Program-made: the position numbers and the translations under genes | From: Nibrella saemangeumensis | Lineage (GTDB): Bacteria > Bacteroidota > Bacteroidia > Cytophagales > Spirosomataceae | Assembly (NCBI RefSeq): GCF_039541915.1 | Contig: NZ_BAABHD010000024.1 | Span: 345,560 to 409,559, forward strand | Length of the DNA stretch: 64,000 nt | Direction: 5' to 3' | The notes under the pieces: model-generated | The model's database searches: none | Told to the model about the DNA's origin: nothing | The model's input: the letters and a program-made list of their open reading frames with translations, nothing else | Shown: one piece after another, positions 62,001 to 64,000 of the stretch | How positions within the stretch are numbered: position 1 is the first letter of the stretch | How the letters are laid out: each line of letters begins with the position of its first letter

Positions 62001-62297
62001 TCACTCCAAAATGGTAAAAATTTCGCGCCGGCCGCTGCGCATCAGTCGCCGGAACTGAGGATAAAACTGCTGCCACTCGGGGTCGGCAATCACCGCCTTG
62101 ATGGCAGTTTCGTACTCCGCCAGGCTGTCGAATTCACTTTCCGTAATGAGCGTGTAGTATTCGCCGACGCAATCGGTCAGAATACGTGCGGTCCGATGCC
62201 CCAGCCGGTCTTCAATCTGGCGGCTTTGTTTGGCTAGTTCCTTCGCCAGTTTCATCTGGTCTGGCTCAATCTGAAAAATATCACGGACGACAATCAT
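62001..62297 (-). CDS. Small dimeric alpha/beta-barrel (NIPSNAP-like) protein
   Basis: A 98-residue cytoplasmic protein with the strand-helix pattern of NIPSNAP/dimeric alpha-beta-barrel proteins: MIVVRDIFQIEPDQMKLAKE, a central CVGEYYTLITESEFDSLAEY and FYPQFRRLMRSGRREIFTIL at the end. Family members have various or unknown roles. ATG 62297 is preferred; an upstream ATG at 62381 adds 28 residues that look like unrelated leader. It is convergent with the kinase gene, with only 8 bases between stops and no obvious terminator. Confidence 0.7.
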   Translation of the reverse strand: MIVVRDIFQIEPDQMKLAKELAKQSRQIEDRLGHRTARILTDCVGEYYTLITESEFDSLAEYETAIKAVIADPEWQQFYPQFRRLMRSGRREIFTILE

Positions 62298-62467
62298 ACA
62301 CGTTAGCGGTTTATGCCCAATCAGGCAGATTAGAAAACAATAATTCCCTGCTTTGGTACCTGAAGGGCCTTCGTTCAACACCGGCCCCGTAAACTTTAAA
62401 CTAACCCGCTCATTTCCAGAACGTATTTAACAGAAAGTTCGGAAATAGATCTGTCGAATTCAACCCT

Positions 62468-63739
62468 ATGCACAAAATTGTTTTTCGCGTAACGCTCCTG
62501 GTGACTGCGCTAACCGGATTCACTCACACAGCCGCCCTTGCGTCCGGCGACACCACCCCGAACGCAGCCAAACCCGCTGTCGACATTAAAGTGCCGGCCG
62601 GTTTTTCGGCTGCCATCGTTGCCGAAGACCTGGGCCCGGCCCGGCATATCGTCGTCAGCAAGACCGGCGATATCTACGTCAAGCTTTCTAAACTAAAAGA
62701 CGGCAAAGGCATCTATCGCCTGCGCGACACAAATAAGGATGGCTCAATAGACGAAAAAACCGGCTTCGGTGACTATCCCGGTACCGGTATTTACATCAAA
62801 AACGGGTATTTGTATACCTCGTCCAACACCAGCGTCTTCCGCTACAAACTCAATGACAAAGAAGAAGTCCTGCAGCCTGACCAGCCCGAAACGCTGGTGA
62901 CCGGCCTGGTGGCGAAAGGGCGCGATGAGTCGAAGTCGATTGTGGTGGATAACCAGCAGCATATTTACGTAAACGTAGCCTCCTACAATGATGCCTGCCG
63001 CGAACCGGGTACCGGCAAAGGCATGATGCCCTGCCCTCTGCTCGATTCGGCCGCCGGTATCTGGCAGTTCCGGGCCGACAGGCAGAACCAAACCTACGGC
63101 GATGGGATCAAGTACGCAACCGGTCTGAAAAACGTAGTCGGGCTGGACTGGAACCCCAAAACGAATACGCTGTTCGTGATGCAGCACGGCCGCGGACAGT
63201 TCCACGACTTTTACCCGCAATACTACACCCCGCAGCAGAGCGGTCAGTTGCCTGCTGAAACCATGTACGAAGTGCGTAAAGGCGATGATGCCGGCTGGCC
63301 GTACATCTACTACGACCACATCCAGAAAAAGAAGATACTAGCGCCGGAATACGGCGGTGACGGCAAAAAGACCGGCGGAGCCAAAACCATCGACCCGGTG
63401 GCCGCTTTCCCGGCCCATATGGGACCAAACGGCTTGTTGTTTTATACGGGTACCATGTTCCCGGAGCGATACCGCAACGGCGCATTCATTGCGTTTCACG
63501 GCCAATCGCCGGAGTTAAAAAAAGGCTATATGGTGGCATTTGTGCCCTTCAAAAACGGTAAGCCTTCTGGCCCCTGGGAAATCTTTGCCGATAACTTCGC
63601 CGGCACCGACCTGGCCAAACCCACCGGCCCCATTCAGCACCGCCCCTGCGGCCTCGCCCAAGGCCCGGACGGCTCCCTCTACGTTACCGACGACCTGAAC
63701 GGAACGCTATACCAGATTAGCTACGCTCGTCCGCAGTAA
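62468..63739 (+). CDS. PQQ-type sugar/sorbosone dehydrogenase-like periplasmic protein
   Basis: A 423-residue protein with a signal peptide (ending AALASGDT) and a six-blade propeller fold of the sorbosone/glucose dehydrogenase-like family, oxidising a sugar or aldehyde with PQQ. Motifs: KVPAGFSAAIVAEDLGPARH, a typical first strand; NVVGLDWNPKTNTLFVMQHG; RKGDDAGWPYIYYDH; AHMGPNGLLFYTGTMFP; and LYVTDDLNGTLYQI. Many relatives in Bacteroidota are annotated only as PQQ-dependent sugar dehydrogenase without proof of cofactor. No PQQ biosynthesis gene is visible in the window. The gene is followed by a strong terminator. Confidence 0.85.
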   Translation: MHKIVFRVTLLVTALTGFTHTAALASGDTTPNAAKPAVDIKVPAGFSAAIVAEDLGPARHIVVSKTGDIYVKLSKLKDGKGIYRLRDTNKDGSIDEKTGFGDYPGTGIYIKNGYLYTSSNTSVFRYKLNDKEEVLQPDQPETLVTGLVAKGRDESKSIVVDNQQHIYVNVASYNDACREPGTGKGMMPCPLLDSAAGIWQFRADRQNQTYGDGIKYATGLKNVVGLDWNPKTNTLFVMQHGRGQFHDFYPQYYTPQQSGQLPAETMYEVRKGDDAGWPYIYYDHIQKKKILAPEYGGDGKKTGGAKTIDPVAAFPAHMGPNGLLFYTGTMFPERYRNGAFIAFHGQSPELKKGYMVAFVPFKNGKPSGPWEIFADNFAGTDLAKPTGPIQHRPCGLAQGPDGSLYVTDDLNGTLYQISYARPQ

Positions 63740-63794
63740 ACCAGTATCAACCTAATTTGTAACCGCAGGTCGTTTATCGCTGCTTATTATTGAG

Positions 63795-63843
63795 ATTCTG
63801 CCCCGGAGGCTTTAGCGTACGGCTATCCTCTCCGGGGCAGAAT
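63795..63843 (+). terminator. Intrinsic terminator after the dehydrogenase gene
   Basis: ATTCTGCCCCGGA (63795-63807) pairs perfectly with TCCGGGGCAGAAT (63831-63843) across a 23-base loop and runs into TTTTT. It lies 55 bases after the stop. Confidence 0.88.
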
Positions 63844-63931
63844 TTTTTGGTTGACACAACGGGGTTACAGGTTGCTAAGCCATGCTGGCCCAAAATTGCT
63901 CAGTGCTGGACATTGAGGGGGTAGAATAGGA

Positions 63932-63996
63932 AAAAGCGAGGGCAAATGCTTGTTTTGTAGCGTGACCAACTTAACAAGATTTCACTCCTCGCTTTT
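63932..63996. repeat. Short inverted repeat at the right edge
   Basis: AAAAGCGAGG (63932-63941) and CCTCGCTTTT (63987-63996) are perfect complements 45 bases apart. The minus strand has a short open frame from the edge ending in TGA near 63905. This may be the end of a mobile element or the attenuator of a gene beyond the window; it cannot be resolved here. Confidence 0.4.
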
Positions 63997-64000
63997 GGAC

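Overview
The window comes from a Bacteroidota genome, most likely a Cytophagales/Spirosomataceae-type organism (inference). The signs are a SusC/SusD pair, two hybrid two-component proteins with extracellular beta-propellers, several large secreted proteins ending in type IX secretion (T9SS) C-terminal domains, LytS/LytTR signalling, few recognisable Shine-Dalgarno sites and one clear TAnnTTTG promoter box. No rRNA, tRNA, CRISPR array or intact insertion sequence was recognised.

Layout. (1) 1-12.5 kb: a polysaccharide-utilisation locus with two formylglycine sulfatases, a hybrid regulator (HTCS), SusC and SusD, so a sulfated glycan is the likely substrate. (2) 13-17 kb: an orphan membrane histidine kinase and a more A/T-rich patch with a propeller lipoprotein, a TPR tail fragment and an unrecognised exported protein. 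(3) 17.4-26.1 kb: a second HTCS followed by a 1480-residue T9SS cargo with seven exact-period 180-bp repeats. (4) 26.1-32.3 kb: cytoplasmic GH63-like and GH15 glucosidases, a small coiled-coil protein and an NAD(P)-binding oxidoreductase. (5) 32.4-45.5 kb, minus strand: a secreted GH128-like glucanase with carbohydrate-binding modules, a third sulfatase, a frameshifted small gene and a 2349-residue double GH9/CBM3 cellulase-like protein. (6) 45.7-49.5 kb: a copper-chaperone-like HMA protein, an arginyltransferase-like protein paired with an ArsC/Spx-fold protein, a Tat-exported Gfo/Idh oxidoreductase and an NTF2-fold protein. (7) 49.7-62 kb: a LytS/LytTR pair followed by a same-strand cluster of FhaA-like protein, possible micropeptide, PP2C phosphatase, RodA-PBP fusion, FHA protein and Ser/Thr kinase. 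(8) 62-64 kb: a small dimeric alpha/beta-barrel protein and a PQQ-type sugar dehydrogenase-like protein.

The most striking region is the phospho-signalling/cell-wall cluster at 52.6-62.0 kb. It has the same kinds of parts as the actinobacterial fhaA-fhaB-pstP-rodA-pbpA-pknA-pknB operon, but the glycosyltransferase (RodA/SEDS) and the transpeptidase (PBP) are one 1358-residue polypeptide. Its intergenic gaps, and the gap between lytS and lytTR, are filled with hairpin-forming, word-like repeats (ATTGAATG, TGAAACCTGGAA and CTCTGTG types). Other notable items are a 61-bp near-perfect palindrome beside a relic of a T9SS domain, a second GH9 module with an Asp-to-Asn change in its DAGD motif, and a dnaX-like slippery heptamer at the end of the propeller lipoprotein gene.
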